A stretch of 64,000 nt of DNA from Pycnococcus provasolii (GCA_049487715.1 CP150549.1:806001-870000), one strand, 5' to 3'. Counted from the first letter of the stretch, positions 9,562-21,473 are shown. The notes: generated by a model from the sequence alone, not told the origin. Numbers and translations are program-made.

Positions 9562-9701
9562 CCAAGCATGGATGACGTGAAATTATTTTTTAATGTATTT
9601 ATATTTTCTTTTTAACTAACAACAAACTTTTTTTTTCCTGTAGTAGAGAACCTGTAGGGAAAAAAAAGCAAACCGAAACGGAAATCGCGCGTAACTTACC
9701 T

Positions 9702-11359
9702 TTAGGCAGCCTGCGTCGGATGCAATTCCGGCAGTGCATCCTTTGGTGCCGTCGGCGAATCCGAAGGTGGGGAGGAGGACGGCGATGGCGGCGCGATAGC
9801 AACCGCGGCGGCGGCGGCAGCAGCCGCGGCAGCTGCAGCTGAAACGCTGCCACCTTCGCCATGCGACGCTGACCTCGAGGATGATGAAGGGCTGCCGCTG
9901 TGCGACGCTGACCTCGATGACGATGCCACATTCGCGACGCGTGCGATGCGATGCACCACTGTGGGAACGCACGACGGGAGTGGGACTTTCTTCGAAACGT
10001 CCTCACTTCCCGAAGCGGCTGGCATGGCGGACGGCACCACCACCTCGTCGTGTTCGTCGCCAGCGTCGTCGACTTCGTCCACGGGAACGAACATGAGGGG
10101 GAGGAACTCGCTGCTCTGCGCAGCTTCCGCGGGAAACCTTGCGCGCTTGAAGTGCTCCGCAAGACGCTGAAATCCTTGCACCCGAGCGTAGCAGACTTCG
10201 CAAACCTTCTTCGAGTTGAAGAAGTCCCACTTGCGCTGCTGGAAGAGCTTGTAGAAGCGTATCGCATGGAACGGATGCACAAAGTTGATGAATGCATAAC
10301 CAAGATTGCACCTGTTGCGAAAGTCGATGGGCAGATAGAAAAAGTCAAAGGTGTGCTGCAGTTCCTCGTGCCGATTTAGCAGCTCAAGAATCATCGCTCG
10401 CGTGTACTTGTTGGGTATGTTCTTCATCATTAGCGTGGTTCGCAGAGAAGTTGGCTGCTGATTGATTGGTGGCGACGATGATGCTGCTGCTGCAGCTGTT
10501 GTCGTCGTCGAATCAGCTGCCAATTCTGTGGCTGTTGATGAAGATGGAGCTTCCAGGTCAGCAGCATCGTTGGTCACCGCCACCTCCGCCTCCGCCTCCG
10601 CCTCACCCGTTTCGTTCAGCCCAAGCTCCTTCATCGCCCTGGCGACGTCGAACTCGTACTTCAGTTCAAAGAGATGCGTCGTTCGGACAAAGCGAGTTGA
10701 TGTGTCCTGTCCTCCGTGGTTTCCTGCGGAGGCTTGCGACGACCTACCGTGTGAGCTGTCTGAACCTAGCGACGCGTGGTGTGAAGGGTGTCGCCCGGCG
10801 GATGCACCAGAACCTCCTCGTCCACTAAAGCCTTGCGACAGCCAACGTCCACTTCCACCCGGTGCAGATCCCGCGGATCCTGCAGGTGCCCCCGCAGCTC
10901 GACCGTACACGCCACGATGCGGCTGCGCTGACCGTGCCGCGCCACCTCCATAACCTCCGTAACCTCCCGACGGCATTCCGCCGCCGCCGCCGCCGCCGCC
11001 GTACGCACCTGCCGGGCGTCCCCACGGGTACTGCTGCATGGCTGCCGCCGCGGCTGCCGCGGCAACTGCGAAGGTGGCGCTAGGATTATCCTGCTGGTAT
11101 AACGATGATTGAAATCCGGGGAATCCCATCATCGCCGCCGCTGACGGGTCGCCCCACGGCGGAGGCGGAGGGTTGTACGAGTACGGCGATCCTGGCGGCG
11201 TGGTGTTTCTTGTGGCACCTTCGTGCGAGAGAGGCGGTGGAAGGCCATACGGTGGATACCCCGCAGGACCCATGTACGGGCTTGTGGGAGGGCTAGGTGC
11301 CATACCCAGAGCTTCCGGTGCGGTTGGCGACGCTGGCCCTTGCCACGACAGCATCTGTG

Positions 11360-11397
<38 letters not shown>

Positions 11398-12497
11398 CGC
11401 TGCCGCATTAGCATCTCAGATGCCACGGCATCTCCATCAGCCGCTCCCATCATGCCGTACATGTACATCATCTCAGGACTTTGCTGCCAATGCTGTGTTT
11501 GTCGAAGTTGCGAAGCCGTGGCTGCGGCTGCGGCTGCGGCGGCAGCAGCAGCCACAGGATCTTCTTCCCACGAGTTCCTCGGAAGGACGAGTGCTGGTGG
11601 TGCACTCGCACTTTGGTGGTGGTAAGGACCACCACCACCCTGGAGTGGCGGCGATTGAGGCAGCAGGGAGGGGGGAACGTCGTACTGGCGATTGTGCTGC
11701 GGTTGCGTGTGATAATGTCCTGCAGCACCTGCAGCAGCCGCGGCAGCCGCGGCGGCGGCGGCCGCCGCATGTGCAGAGGGTGGTGCATTATCGGATTCTG
11801 ATGACGATCTTTCGTAGGGGCTCTGCTCTGCGGATGATTCCGCGCACATGTCCGACAGTCCTTGCTTCGATTGCTCGCATGACCTGAGGTCGTAGAATTC
11901 AACCTCGTATCGATGCATGTCTTCCCCCTCGTCAATTGTGGAGACTCTTCTGACGTCACCAAAGCTTTCGCACAGCGAACGGATACGTGTCGCAACGTCA
12001 CCGCCTGGTGATTTTCCCATCGCCTGGTCAAAGTTGGAGAAGACGAGAACACCCTGATTTTGGTCATCTGCGATATCCTCGGAGCTGTCGTCAAACTCGC
12101 ACACGACGTCAGGTCCCGCACACGTGTCGAACACAGCCTTTGCGGCGACGGCATGCCTGGTATCGTAGAACCGCACGGTAAGGGAAGAGTGCCTGGCGGA
12201 TGATGGTGATTCCGAAGAGGGGGAGGACGAAGAGGAGGAGGCTGGCGTTGAGACGACGTCACGCACATCCCCACAAGTTGCAGCCAAAGCCATGATTCGC
12301 GCTTCGTCGAGGAGGTGTGACTGCTGGTTTTTTTGTCTGCCACTACTTTTGGATGTCGAGGAGTTTGAGCGCACGGAGACGATGATCTGCCTATGCGGAA
12401 AGTCCTCCTCGAGCGTCGCGGCGAGAGGCGACGCGTACCCCAAGCTCGACGTGGACGCCGACTTGAGCATCTGCTTGTTGTTGTCTGGTAGAGACAT
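9702..12497 (-). CDS. Mei2-like RNA-binding protein
   Basis: The 931-residue protein carries, near its C-terminus, the diagnostic Mei2 RRM. It begins TTLMMKNIPNKYT and continues FDFFYLPIDFRNRCNLGYAFINF and KLFQQRKWDFFNSKKVCEVCYARVQG. Two weak RRM-like segments precede it near residues 50-140 and 155-235, as in plant Mei2-like proteins, which have three RRMs and regulate meiosis and growth by binding RNA. Between them lie long low-complexity tracts: poly-Ala, a poly-Gln run of about 13, Gly- and Pro-rich stretches. The start is the first ATG (12495-12497); the longer frame begins with GTG after an in-frame stop. A 5' splice-site consensus GTAAGT follows the stop codon almost directly. Trinucleotide runs make the gene length-variable between strains. 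Confidence 0.93.
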
Positions 12498-14067
12498 TTG
12501 TGCTGTTGCTGCTGCTGCCGGCGCTGCTCTGGCTGTTGTTGTTGGGTTGTTTTTTATGTGGTTGTGGTTGCTGTTGTGCGAAGAAGCCGTATTATTATGC
12601 ACCGGGGGAGTTTCTTTTCACTGTATCCGACGGATGAGATATGGATAATATGTTTTTTTTTCCTTATCCTTATCCTTATCGAAAGACGAACCCGTTCACA
12701 CACACACACACACACAGATACACAAAACGCACGCCAAGTGTCTCAGATACTACACGTGTATGCAATTTATGAATGCAAACCCAGCGAGTGACCGGGCGAT
12801 TGATTCTTCCAGCGAAACAAACCAAACAAGCACGCTTGTTTAGCTAACTAAGGGCTGAAAGAGGCACACTTAAAATGACAACACACCACAGGGACAGGAT
12901 TGCACTAAGGCACTACACCACACTCACCCTTTAGTGCGCACTACTACTATCGTACTGAGAGGAGCCCACTCACCAGGTGACAGGAGACACACACTCAATG
13001 ACGAAGACGCAGAGTGTGCGTGCGTGTACAGCCAGCTGCGTGCACTGAGGTGGAACTATTAATGTCCCCTGGAGGGAGGGGGGGGGGAGGGGGAGGTGAG
13101 GTGGCAAAGGCGCGCGCAGCAGGTTGGATTCCGAAGAAGAGGGCCAAAGAAGGCAGGGCCGAAGGGGGGGAACTTGAAGGTGGCACCCCCCCCCCTTCAG
13201 GAGGGCCTGCTTCGCTTCCCCCCGGTTCCTTCCCCTTCCCCAGGGGCCAGCCACTCTGGTTCCAAGCCTCCTCTCGCGATTCAATCCCTTGCCTTGCCTG
13301 GGATTGGCGCCTTCTCCTAATCTATCTTTTGCCGTGCCTACGTGTCAGTTTCGGGCGACTATTTCGGGGTTGGGCTGGGTTGGGTTGGGTTCTTGGCTAT
13401 GGTTGGACTTGTTGGCGGTTTTCTTTCTTGGGGGAGCGGGAGCGAAGGGGTTGGGTTGGGTTGGTCAGGATCTTATTTTGGTTGGTTGGGTGGGTTGGTT
13501 TTTACTTCTAGCTACGGTAGGGGTTATGTACCGGTACAGTTCTTGGGTCTTGTGGCCGCTTGCAAGTTGCAAGTTGCAAGAGATGTGTTGTTCCCTGTAC
13601 TGTATTTCCTAGACTATTACCGGGTAGGTTGGTACAGGTACGTATGAATGGTGCCCAAAGTTCTTCCAGCTCAGCATCCCAACGTGCTGGAGTTGTCCAC
13701 CTGGCTGCCCTCTTCAGATGGATAGATACGACCTAAAGAAGAGCGGGGGGGTGGAACGAACGGCAAGGGAAGGGACGAGAAGGACGAAGAGCAAGAGCAA
13801 GAGCAAGAAGAAGAAGAAGAGAGAGAGTCAAAAAAGGTTAGAAGTCCCCATCGCCCGTTTGGGGGTTTCCCTTCATTCCAGAGATTATTTTCGGTTTCGG
13901 GGTTCGTTTTCCAGTCTCCTTCCAATCGGCCTGCCCACCCAGCTTCCATTTTTCCCTCCGCATCTGGAGTGCCCGTCTCTGCGATCTCTGCTCGCAAGCA
14001 TACACAACAAGCACGTCAACGTCTCTTGCAAGCAACACAACACAACACAACACAACACAACACAACA
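12498..14067. promoter_or_regulatory. Long divergent upstream region, Mei2-like and 14-kb gene
   Basis: A 1.57-kb stretch between two gene starts contains no supported gene. It holds TTATCC repeats at about 12660-12680, an (AC)n run at about 12696-12715, purine-rich and G-run tracts (13070-13095, 13150-13200), GGGTT-type telomere-like repeats at about 13366-13395 and 13445-13500, a TTGCAAG triple repeat near 13560-13580, an AGCAAG/AAG run at 13788-13820, and a CACAA tandem run (14036-14067) directly before the next ATG. Confidence 0.6.
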
Positions 14068-15134
14068 ATGGCGCCGAACATGTTCAACGCGCTGCTCGGA
14101 GGAGGCGCGTCGTCCGCGCAAATGGCGGCCCGCCATGTACAGAACAAAGATGCCGCCGCCGTCGCGGACAAAAGGTCAACCACAGCTCCACCTGCACAAC
14201 AAAATCCAACCAGTGGTAATGGTGGTGGTGAGGGTGGGAGCAAAAAGTCTGCGAAAAAGAATGCCGCACGTCGGAACAAATTCGCGCAAGACTCGGCCGC
14301 TCCTATCGTGCCGCTGCAAGCGCCAACGGAGTACGTGCTCCCACCGCCGCCGCCGCCGCCGCCTGAGCCGAAGTGGACCAAGGCGAAGGGAACGAACGCC
14401 GTCGTCGCCGTCGCCGTCGGGGGGAACGCACAACCGACGACGACAAGAACAAGAACAGTGCTGTGGTGGGTGGCACGTTTGGCGCACTCGCACCTGCGGA
14501 GGAGACGACGAGGTCAAAGGCTGTCGACTTGCCTGCTGACGGCAGCGTCGTACCACGCGTCGACAAAACCTTGAATAAGTACGTGTGCAACTTTCCACTG
14601 CCAAGTGGCGGGTACGCCGTTCTGCGTATGGACGCGTTTCTTCCGTCGTGGAAAGAACCGGCGACGCGCAAGGCGAAACCTGAACCGCTCACGGAGGAAG
14701 AGCTCGGTGAAATTGCGCAGGAGTACCGTCAAAGTCGAGCGGCGGCAAAGAAACGTGGTGACAAGGAGGTGTACGGCGTCGTGCAAGTCGTCGGTCCACC
14801 GAAGCAGAAGCAGAAGCAGGAGCGACAACAACAACAACAACAAGAAGAGGAGAAACAGCAGGAGCCGCCGCCGCCGCCGCAGCAGCAGCAGCAGCAGCAG
14901 TCCGCTGTCGAGGAGTCGGCACACGATACGGCGCCTGCACCTTCTCCTGCCCCATCGGTGATACCACCGCCGTCCGCAGATCGAGCTGGGAAGTACATTC
15001 CTCCCCACCTGAAGTCTCGTCGCGCGGCACCGCCCCCCGGCTTTGCCCCGCCTTCGAAGCCTCCTCCTCCCGGCTTTGCGAGTTCGAAGGCGCCACCAGG
15101 CTTCGAACCAAAACCAACGCGGCAAGGCCGTTAA
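14068..15134 (+). CDS. Low-complexity basic/proline-rich protein with frame break or tiny intron
   Basis: The ATG at 14068 (MAPNMFNALLGGG) opens a frame with a lysine-rich segment and poly-Pro. It goes out of frame near 14400-14450, where the neighbouring frame takes over with NSAVVGGTFGALAPAEE and runs to a stop at 15132. The second half contains a fold-like segment YVCNFPLPSGGYAVLRMDAFLPSWKE, a Gln/Glu tract, and a KYIPPHLKSRR motif of the kind seen at the ends of RNA-associated proteins such as Ded1-type helicases, then PPGF repeats. An intron of GT...AG form at 14401-14447 (47 bases) would keep the frame and give about 339 residues, but its donor GTCGTC is weak. A one-base error in the GGGGGG run is equally possible. 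Function unknown; an RNA-related role is a guess. Confidence 0.6.
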
Positions 15135-15719
15135 CGGATCACTCACTCAGAGGTTGCAACACCTTCCTCGAGACATACATACATACATAGATCGACTTTA
15201 CACAACAACATACGTTATCTGTACGATACGATACGCTAAACTAACTAACCTCCTCGTCACCACCTCAGTAAGTAAAGTTAGTAAGTAAAACGAATTCCAT
15301 AGTACCTAACCTACGATAGTAAGCTCACGCCTTCCCTGTTTCCCAAAACCCCGAATCTTCCCGAACGTTGCGCCAGCTCAAGTGAAGCGGCGCTGTCTGC
15401 CCGGTAAAGGTAGGCCTTTGGATCGATCGGGTTGTGCCAGCCTTTTTGCTCCATAAAGTATTTTGTATTTTCTGCCTTTTTGGTCGGACGATTTGGTCGG
15501 ACAATTTGGGTAAATAATAAATAATATTCTATTCTTCCAGCCCCTAAACTTTTTAGTTCGGGACTTCTCGGGGCCCGGGAGGTGAAATGAAATCTGGAAA
15601 TCCTTCTGTGACAACAGAACTTGACACGTGTGCAGGCCAGCCCCTTCCCCTGCTTCATCACCTGCTTCTTCCATTCCGCCGTTTATTTCGCTCTCCCCCG
15701 GGATAGTATCTCGAGATCC
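15135..15719. other. Intergenic region before PEP synthase
   Basis: There are 585 bases with no supported gene. It includes CATA repeats (15175-15189), a duplicated TTGGTCGGAC element at about 15479-15510, and an AT-rich patch at about 15508-15536. The PEP synthase transcript probably starts in its right half. Confidence 0.5.
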
Positions 15720-18459
15720 ATGTCGCTCTTCTCGGCGTCTCGGCGTGATACTTCGCACAGTTCGTTTTCGCACTTGGATGCAGCGTCTATCTCAGCAGCA
15801 TCTAAGGTGTACATACGCAGCTTCTCCGAACTGTCCAACTCCGACGTGCCTCTTGTTGGTGGGAAAAATGCATCACTCGGGGAAATGTACAACTCTTTAA
15901 CCCCGTTGGGAATTCGAATCCCGCACGGTTTCGCTGTCACAGCATCCGCGTACCAGCTACTACTCCAGCAGCCGTTTGAATGTGCACCCCCGCCAAATAA
16001 AACGAGAATGCTGGCAAGAGATGCTGAAACGGTTGGGGATGCCATCAACAACGTCATGAGCCACCTCGTCGACGTCGAAGATACCGCGATGCTTGCGGAC
16101 GTGGGAAAGGCGTGTCGGTGCATCATTGCCAACGCGCCCATCCCCGAAGAACTCGAGGCTGTCATAGCACTTGCGTCTGCCGAACTGCGTGCAAAGTACG
16201 GTGACACCGCAATCACCGTCGCCGTGCGCTCGTCTGCCACCGCCGAAGATCTGCCAACAGCCTCGTTCGCTGGACAGCACGACAGCTACCTCAACGTTCA
16301 CCCAAAGGGCGCCGCGCTTCTCACGGCAATACGAAGCTGCTTTGCCTCGCTGTACACGGATCGTGCGATACGATGTAAGTCTACCTCTAACCATCCATGG
16401 CAGATGAACAACAATCACTAACAACCTAACAACACTACTAAATAATACAGACCGCATAGACCGTGGATTCGAGCACAGCCAAGTGCTCATGTCCGTCGGA
16501 GTGATGGGTATGGTGCGATCTGACGTTGCGAGTGCCGGGGTGATGTTCACGATGGATACCGAGAGTGGCCATGATGGCGTCGTGTTCATCACCGGCTCGT
16601 ACGGGCTGGGAGAGAATGTCGTGCAGGGTGCCGTCGACCCTGACGAGTGGCTCGTGCACAAGGAGATGTACAACGCTGGCAAACGCTGTGTCATGAACCG
16701 GCACCTCGGCGAGAAGAAGATCACGATGGGATACCGTAAAGATGCGAGCGGGCTCAACATCAATGCCGTCATGAACAAGCCAACGCCCAAGGAAAAGCGA
16801 GGTCACTTCTGCATCACCGACGAGGAGGTGCTCGAGCTTGGAGGCTTTGCCATTAAGATTGAGCAGCACTACGGACGGCCCATGGACATTGAGTGGGCCA
16901 AGGATGGCGTCGACAGCAAGCTGTGGATCGTGCAGGCACGCCCCGAGACGGTCGCAAGCCAGCAGCTGACGTCGAACGTGCTCGAGGAGTACGTCGTCCA
17001 GAAGGAGGATGTCGCGTCGCGTGTGCAGCTCGTCACCGGACGCGCGGTCGGACACCGCATCGCCATCGGAAGGGCTCGCATCATCACCGAGCTTGACGAG
17101 CTTCCACTCTTCCAGTCGGGTGAGGTGCTTGTCGCAGACATGACCACGCCCGACTGGGGCGCGGTGATGAAGCGCGCATCAGCCATTGTCACGAACCGAG
17201 GTGGGCGCACGTGCCATGCGGCGATCATCAGCCGCGAGCTCGGAATTCCCGCGGTCATTGGAACCGACGCGGCGACAACGACAATCAAGACGGGAGATCT
17301 CATCACCGTGTGCTGTGCGGAGGGAGATTTGGGGCACGTCTACGCTGGCGAGGTGCCATATCAGCTCATTAAAACGGATTTGGAACATCTCGCTCGCCCA
17401 AAGAAGGTGAGCATCTTTCAAAATGTTGGAAATCCGGACCTTGCGCTGAAGTTCGCACTGCTACCCTCCGACGGAGTCGGGCTCGCACGCCTCGAGTTTA
17501 TCATACAGGAGGCAATTGGCGTGCATCCGATGGCACTGCTGCACCCCGAGCGCATCGCAGACACGAAAGTTCGCGAGGCTGTGCTGGCACGCGCAAGCGG
17601 CTTCTCTCATCCTTCCGATTTTTTCGTGGCAAAGCTTGCGGAGGGTGTCGGAACGATCGCTGGAGCATTCTACCCTCGCCCCGTTGTCGTTCGCCTTAGC
17701 GACTTCAAGACGAACGAATACCGCACGCTCCTCGGCGGTGAGCCATTCGAGGCTGTGGAGGAGAACCCGATGCTAGGCTTTCGAGGTGCGAGTCGGTACA
17801 CCCATCCAGAATTTGAGGAGGCATTTGAGCTCGAGATTGCGGCCATGAAGCGTGTTCGAGAGACCATGGGATTCGACAACGTCATTCTGATGGTTCCGTT
17901 CTGTCGATCGCCTCAGGAGGCGGCAGCAGTTCTCTCGAAAATGGAGCAGGGTGGATTGAAGCGTGGCGAACGTGGACTCAAGGTTTACTGCATGTGCGAG
18001 CTGCCCGTAAACGTGCTGATGATCGACGAGTTCAGCCAGTACTTCGATGGATTCTCGATCGGGTCGAATGACCTTACCCAACTCACCTTGGGCGTCGACC
18101 GAGACAGCGAGAAGCTGCAGTCGGCATTCGATGAGCGCAGTCCCGCGGTGCTTCGATTCCTCAAGATGGCCATCGAAGGTGCGAAGCGCAACGGTCGCTA
18201 CATTGGCATTTGCGGTCAAGCACCGAGCGACTTCCCCGAGATTGCGGAATTCCTTTCGAAACAAGGTATCGATTCCATGAGTTTGAACCCTGATTCCGTC
18301 GTCAGTACGAACCGCAAACTTGCAGCCCTTGAGGAGAAATCGGCCACCGACCTGGGTTTGTGCGAAAATGGTGGTGGTGGTGGTGGTGGTGGTGGCACGG
18401 AAAAGAAGAGGGAGCAGCCGAAGCACTTCCTCTCGAATGTGTTTCCCGGAGCCGCTTGA
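15720..18459 (+). CDS. ppsA: Phosphoenolpyruvate synthase (pyruvate, water dikinase)
   Basis: Two exons (15720-16374 and 16451-18459) encode 887 residues. The enzyme makes PEP, AMP and phosphate from pyruvate, ATP and water. It has the ATP-grasp-like N-terminal domain with VAVRSSATAEDLPTASFAGQ and DTESG then ITGSYGLGENVVQG, the swivelling phosphohistidine domain with GGRTCHAAIISRELGIPAVIG, and the PEP-binding barrel with GSNDLTQLTLGVDRDS and the catalytic-Cys motif IGICGQAPSD. These are PEP synthase rather than PPDK features. Against the bacterial enzyme (about 790 residues) there is a ~35-residue Ser-rich N-terminal extension, perhaps a targeting peptide, and a poly-Gly tail ending in HFLSNVFPGAA. 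A prokaryote-type enzyme in a eukaryotic gene with an intron suggests an old transfer. It allows gluconeogenic PEP formation from pyruvate. Confidence 0.95.
16375..16450 (+). other. Spliceosomal intron in the PEP synthase gene
   Basis: The 76-base intron begins GTAAGT and ends ATACAG after an ACTAACAACC-type branch region. Removing it joins ...DRAIR to YRIDRGFEHSQV, which is exactly the conserved PEP synthase sequence across this point; the Tyr codon is split after its first base. Confidence 0.95.
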
Positions 18460-18716
18460 CGACTTGATTGGGTTTGAGTACAATGTGTCTGTGGAGGAGA
18501 AATCTGTGGAGGAGAAATAAAAAGTGGTCCATCCCTGTTGCGCAGTCAACAACAGCCTTTTCAGTTTTGATTTTTTGTGAGCTGTTGATTTTGATTGGAA
18601 TCGTCGTGCGTTGTAGCATTCGTTGTAGTAAGTGTAGTTGTAGCAGCAGTAAGTGCGTACTTGCTTGAAAAGAGAGAATTTACTTACTGTTACTTTTTTT
18701 TCTACTCAATGAAGAA

Positions 18717-21380
18717 TTAAGAGCCGTGCCAAGGTCGATAGTGAAGGACCATTTGACCCTCTTGCTTCTCTTTGAGCCAAAATTCCTTGTGTATTGTGCA
18801 GAGTGCCATATCGCGTGGCAGAACAACGTCGCCGCACACAATCTCCACCACTGGCGCAGGTGATCCATCGGACGGGTAATTCTTCATGACGTATGAGCAG
18901 AGTTTTCTCACCGTGACGATGCGCGGTGCGGTGAGCGACGAATTGTCTAAAGTACTGAGTGAGGAATCCGGGCTGGGAATCAGCGAGAAAGTCATCTTCC
19001 CTGCTCCCTCGCCAGGCGTCGTTACCGTACCACCTGTCGTGCCAAGCGGCGCGGCTGTCTTGAGCACGGGGTACGTCGCAACGAGCCATCGCACTGCCTC
19101 AGTCCCTTCGCACGCATCGCCGACGATGCACGCCGAGAACGCATCCGCGTATGCCTCCGCTCGACACTTGTCTGGCAAGAACGGCCATGACCACGGCGGG
19201 AGGAGACGTGCGCTCGCAAGTTCGCCGATTCCCGACACGCGCCACGGGGCACCGCGGCAATCAACACCCATGAGCGGAACCCGCGCGAGAGCAAGGCCCG
19301 CAAGCTTGACGTCACACGCCTGATCTCGCCAGCCACACAGTAGAGCTCGGAGAACGTGCTCGCCAACGTTCATGCGCTGCTCGGCGTCTCCCGCGCGCGG
19401 AGTAATCGGGCCTAGCGGTGCACCTGGGGCGACACTGTCGGTATTCGGCAGCTGCGACGCGACGTCGGAAACGTACGCGTCGCGCTGGAACACCGTAGGG
19501 TGCGTTAGCGTTATGCGTGGGTAACCGAGCGCGCAGTCGATCTTGCACCAGCTCGGCGCACCGCACAGCCGCTGCAGCTTACGGCGCGCGTGCTGCAGCA
19601 GTGCACGCTGCGGGCTCGCGAAAAGCTCTCGTCTTAATGCGGTGTCCTGCGTAGGGGTCGCTGCAGCCGCCAATGCCGCCTTGGGGAAGGTCTCGGCAGC
19701 GTGACGTGCAACCGCACAGTACCAGCGACGGAGCCATTCCGCGTCCGTTCGTTCGAAGAAGAGCGCGTTCGGTGGACCGAGCTGATTATCTGTGTCGCCA
19801 TTGCTTGTCGACAATTCCATTTTCGCAGATGTCTCACTGCCGCTGCGCGATGCTTCTATGGCGAACGCGCCGAGCGTCGACGGCGGAGGTGCCTGCGACG
19901 GGTCATCAAGCTCAGCGACGGGGTGTGCCACCACGGCTCCCATGCTTGACTTTCCACCTCCGTCGTCGCGGCTGATGGGCGGGAGCTTCGGCAGTGCAGC
20001 CTGCGCGTGAACGATGCGCTCGCAGCGGCACACGTCCCAAACGCTGAGCTCGCCAGTGGTCGAAATGCCCAATGCATGCACGCCGTCGTCGAGCATCTCC
20101 GCTGCACTGAGGGGCGTGATTCCTCTCGTGCGCGCCGTGGCCACCGCGCACGCGTCGGGCAAGCACGGTGGCAGCGGCATCCTGCTAGACGACGCGGCAC
20201 ATGTGTACTTCGCGGCATCGTCCTTATCATTGAGCACGCGCAGAGCCGCGCGCGCGTCCAATCGCAGCGTGTATGCGGTATCATCACGCGCAACCCAAAG
20301 TCCTTTCTCGCCGTCGCATGCAACGGCAAGCGCCGAGTGACCTTCCATCCATGCTGCGCGTGGGTCGGACTCGGTCACTCCTGACGTGTGGCGGCTGGAC
20401 AAACGCACGGCAGTGGCAGATGCCGTGTGGCAGACCGCGACAGAGCCATCCGCCGCGGCAGTTGCGAGCACGTCGAGGTTGCTCGCGTCGAATGTGGAAA
20501 GCGCGCGCACCGACTTGCCACCGTGGGGCGCAAGCGCGCAACGCTGCGCCGGCGAGGTGGCGAGCGCTGCGCCGGCGGAATTTCCTCCGCCTGCGCGTCG
20601 CGCATCCCAAACGCGCACGCTGCCGTCCGAGGCACAACTCGCGAGCTGAAAGCTAGCCCCAGGCCCGCTCACGAGTAAAAGGCTGCGAACGACATCCTCA
20701 TGTCCGTGCAGCTTGCAAACCTTCTGCCCGGACCTCATGTCGCGCACGTACACCGGTCCATCGCTACTTCCTACCGCGCACAGGCTTCCATCCGCGAGGA
20801 TGTCCAGCGCGTAGACTGACGTCTTCTCCTCAGATATGAGGCGAGCTGGCAGTTCGGGAGCGTCGACGTCCCATGCGAGAACGCGTCCGTCGAGTCCCGC
20901 GCTGACTAGCACGCTGCTCGCTTCTGCCGGCGCGGCGACGCACGTGACATAGTCCGTGTGCGCGTTGAGCACGGCTGCCGGCTTCCGTTCTTTGCCTTTC
21001 CAGAGCATGACGAGTTTGTCGTGCGACCCCGTGGCTATGTGTGCTGTGCCAACGGTTGCAACGCACGACACCCAGTCGACGTGTCCCGCGTATACGGCTG
21101 TTGATTTGAGAACTGATATTCGAGAACCGTCTCCACCCGATGCGGAGGACGCGGCGGACCCTTCACTCCACGCACGGCACGTTCCGTCGCGCGAGCACGT
21201 GACGAGTCCGACACCCCCATGGCTATGAGCGCGAATAGGGAGGAGCGCGCATATGGGTGCGGCGTGGCCTTCAATATCGGGTGCACCGCGAGACGACTCT
21301 TGAAAGGACGTCCAAGGCAGGCCGTACCGTATGCACGCGTGACGGTGCACAGCAGGCGGCTTGGACGCCATGGCTGCCAT
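18717..21380 (-). CDS. WDR48/UAF1-like WD40 protein
   Basis: The 887-residue protein has an N-terminal WD40 propeller. It opens with the RYGLPW-type strand, then repeats around CSRDGTCRAW, GHVDWVSCVA with SHDKLVMLW, AHTDYVTCVAA with SAGLDGRVLAWDVD, SSDGPVYVRD, and GHEDVVRSLLL with ASDGSVRVWDAR. The order GHxDWV, HTDYV, GLDGRVLAWD matches WDR48 (UAF1), which activates the deubiquitinases USP1, USP12 and USP46. The C-terminal segment, with VRKLCSYVM and ending GQMVLHYRPW, matches the DUF3337 region with its ubiquitin-like SUMO-interacting element. I chose the first ATG (21378-21380); the longer frame begins with GTG. The gene runs tail to tail with PEP synthase. Confidence 0.88.
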   Translation of the reverse strand: MAAMASKPPAVHRHACIRYGLPWTSFQESSRGAPDIEGHAAPICALLPIRAHSHGGVGLVTCSRDGTCRAWSEGSAASSASGGDGSRISVLKSTAVYAGHVDWVSCVATVGTAHIATGSHDKLVMLWKGKERKPAAVLNAHTDYVTCVAAPAEASSVLVSAGLDGRVLAWDVDAPELPARLISEEKTSVYALDILADGSLCAVGSSDGPVYVRDMRSGQKVCKLHGHEDVVRSLLLVSGPGASFQLASCASDGSVRVWDARRAGGGNSAGAALATSPAQRCALAPHGGKSVRALSTFDASNLDVLATAAADGSVAVCHTASATAVRLSSRHTSGVTESDPRAAWMEGHSALAVACDGEKGLWVARDDTAYTLRLDARAALRVLNDKDDAAKYTCAASSSRMPLPPCLPDACAVATARTRGITPLSAAEMLDDGVHALGISTTGELSVWDVCRCERIVHAQAALPKLPPISRDDGGGKSSMGAVVAHPVAELDDPSQAPPPSTLGAFAIEASRSGSETSAKMELSTSNGDTDNQLGPPNALFFERTDAEWLRRWYCAVARHAAETFPKAALAAAATPTQDTALRRELFASPQRALLQHARRKLQRLCGAPSWCKIDCALGYPRITLTHPTVFQRDAYVSDVASQLPNTDSVAPGAPLGPITPRAGDAEQRMNVGEHVLRALLCGWRDQACDVKLAGLALARVPLMGVDCRGAPWRVSGIGELASARLLPPWSWPFLPDKCRAEAYADAFSACIVGDACEGTEAVRWLVATYPVLKTAAPLGTTGGTVTTPGEGAGKMTFSLIPSPDSSLSTLDNSSLTAPRIVTVRKLCSYVMKNYPSDGSPAPVVEIVCGDVVLPRDMALCTIHKEFWLKEKQEGQMVLHYRPWHGS

Positions 21381-21473
21381 GAAAGCGCTGGAGAACAGCG
21401 GGGAGAACAGGGTGAGAATAATCGGGGTCCGGGGCCCCACGAGGACAACAGAACAGGAACAGAGATGCGATGG

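Noticed and set aside
13014-13511. 165-codon open frame on the plus strand
   Set aside because: It is built from G-run and GGGTT repeats and translates to low-complexity Gly/Trp sequence; not a believable gene.
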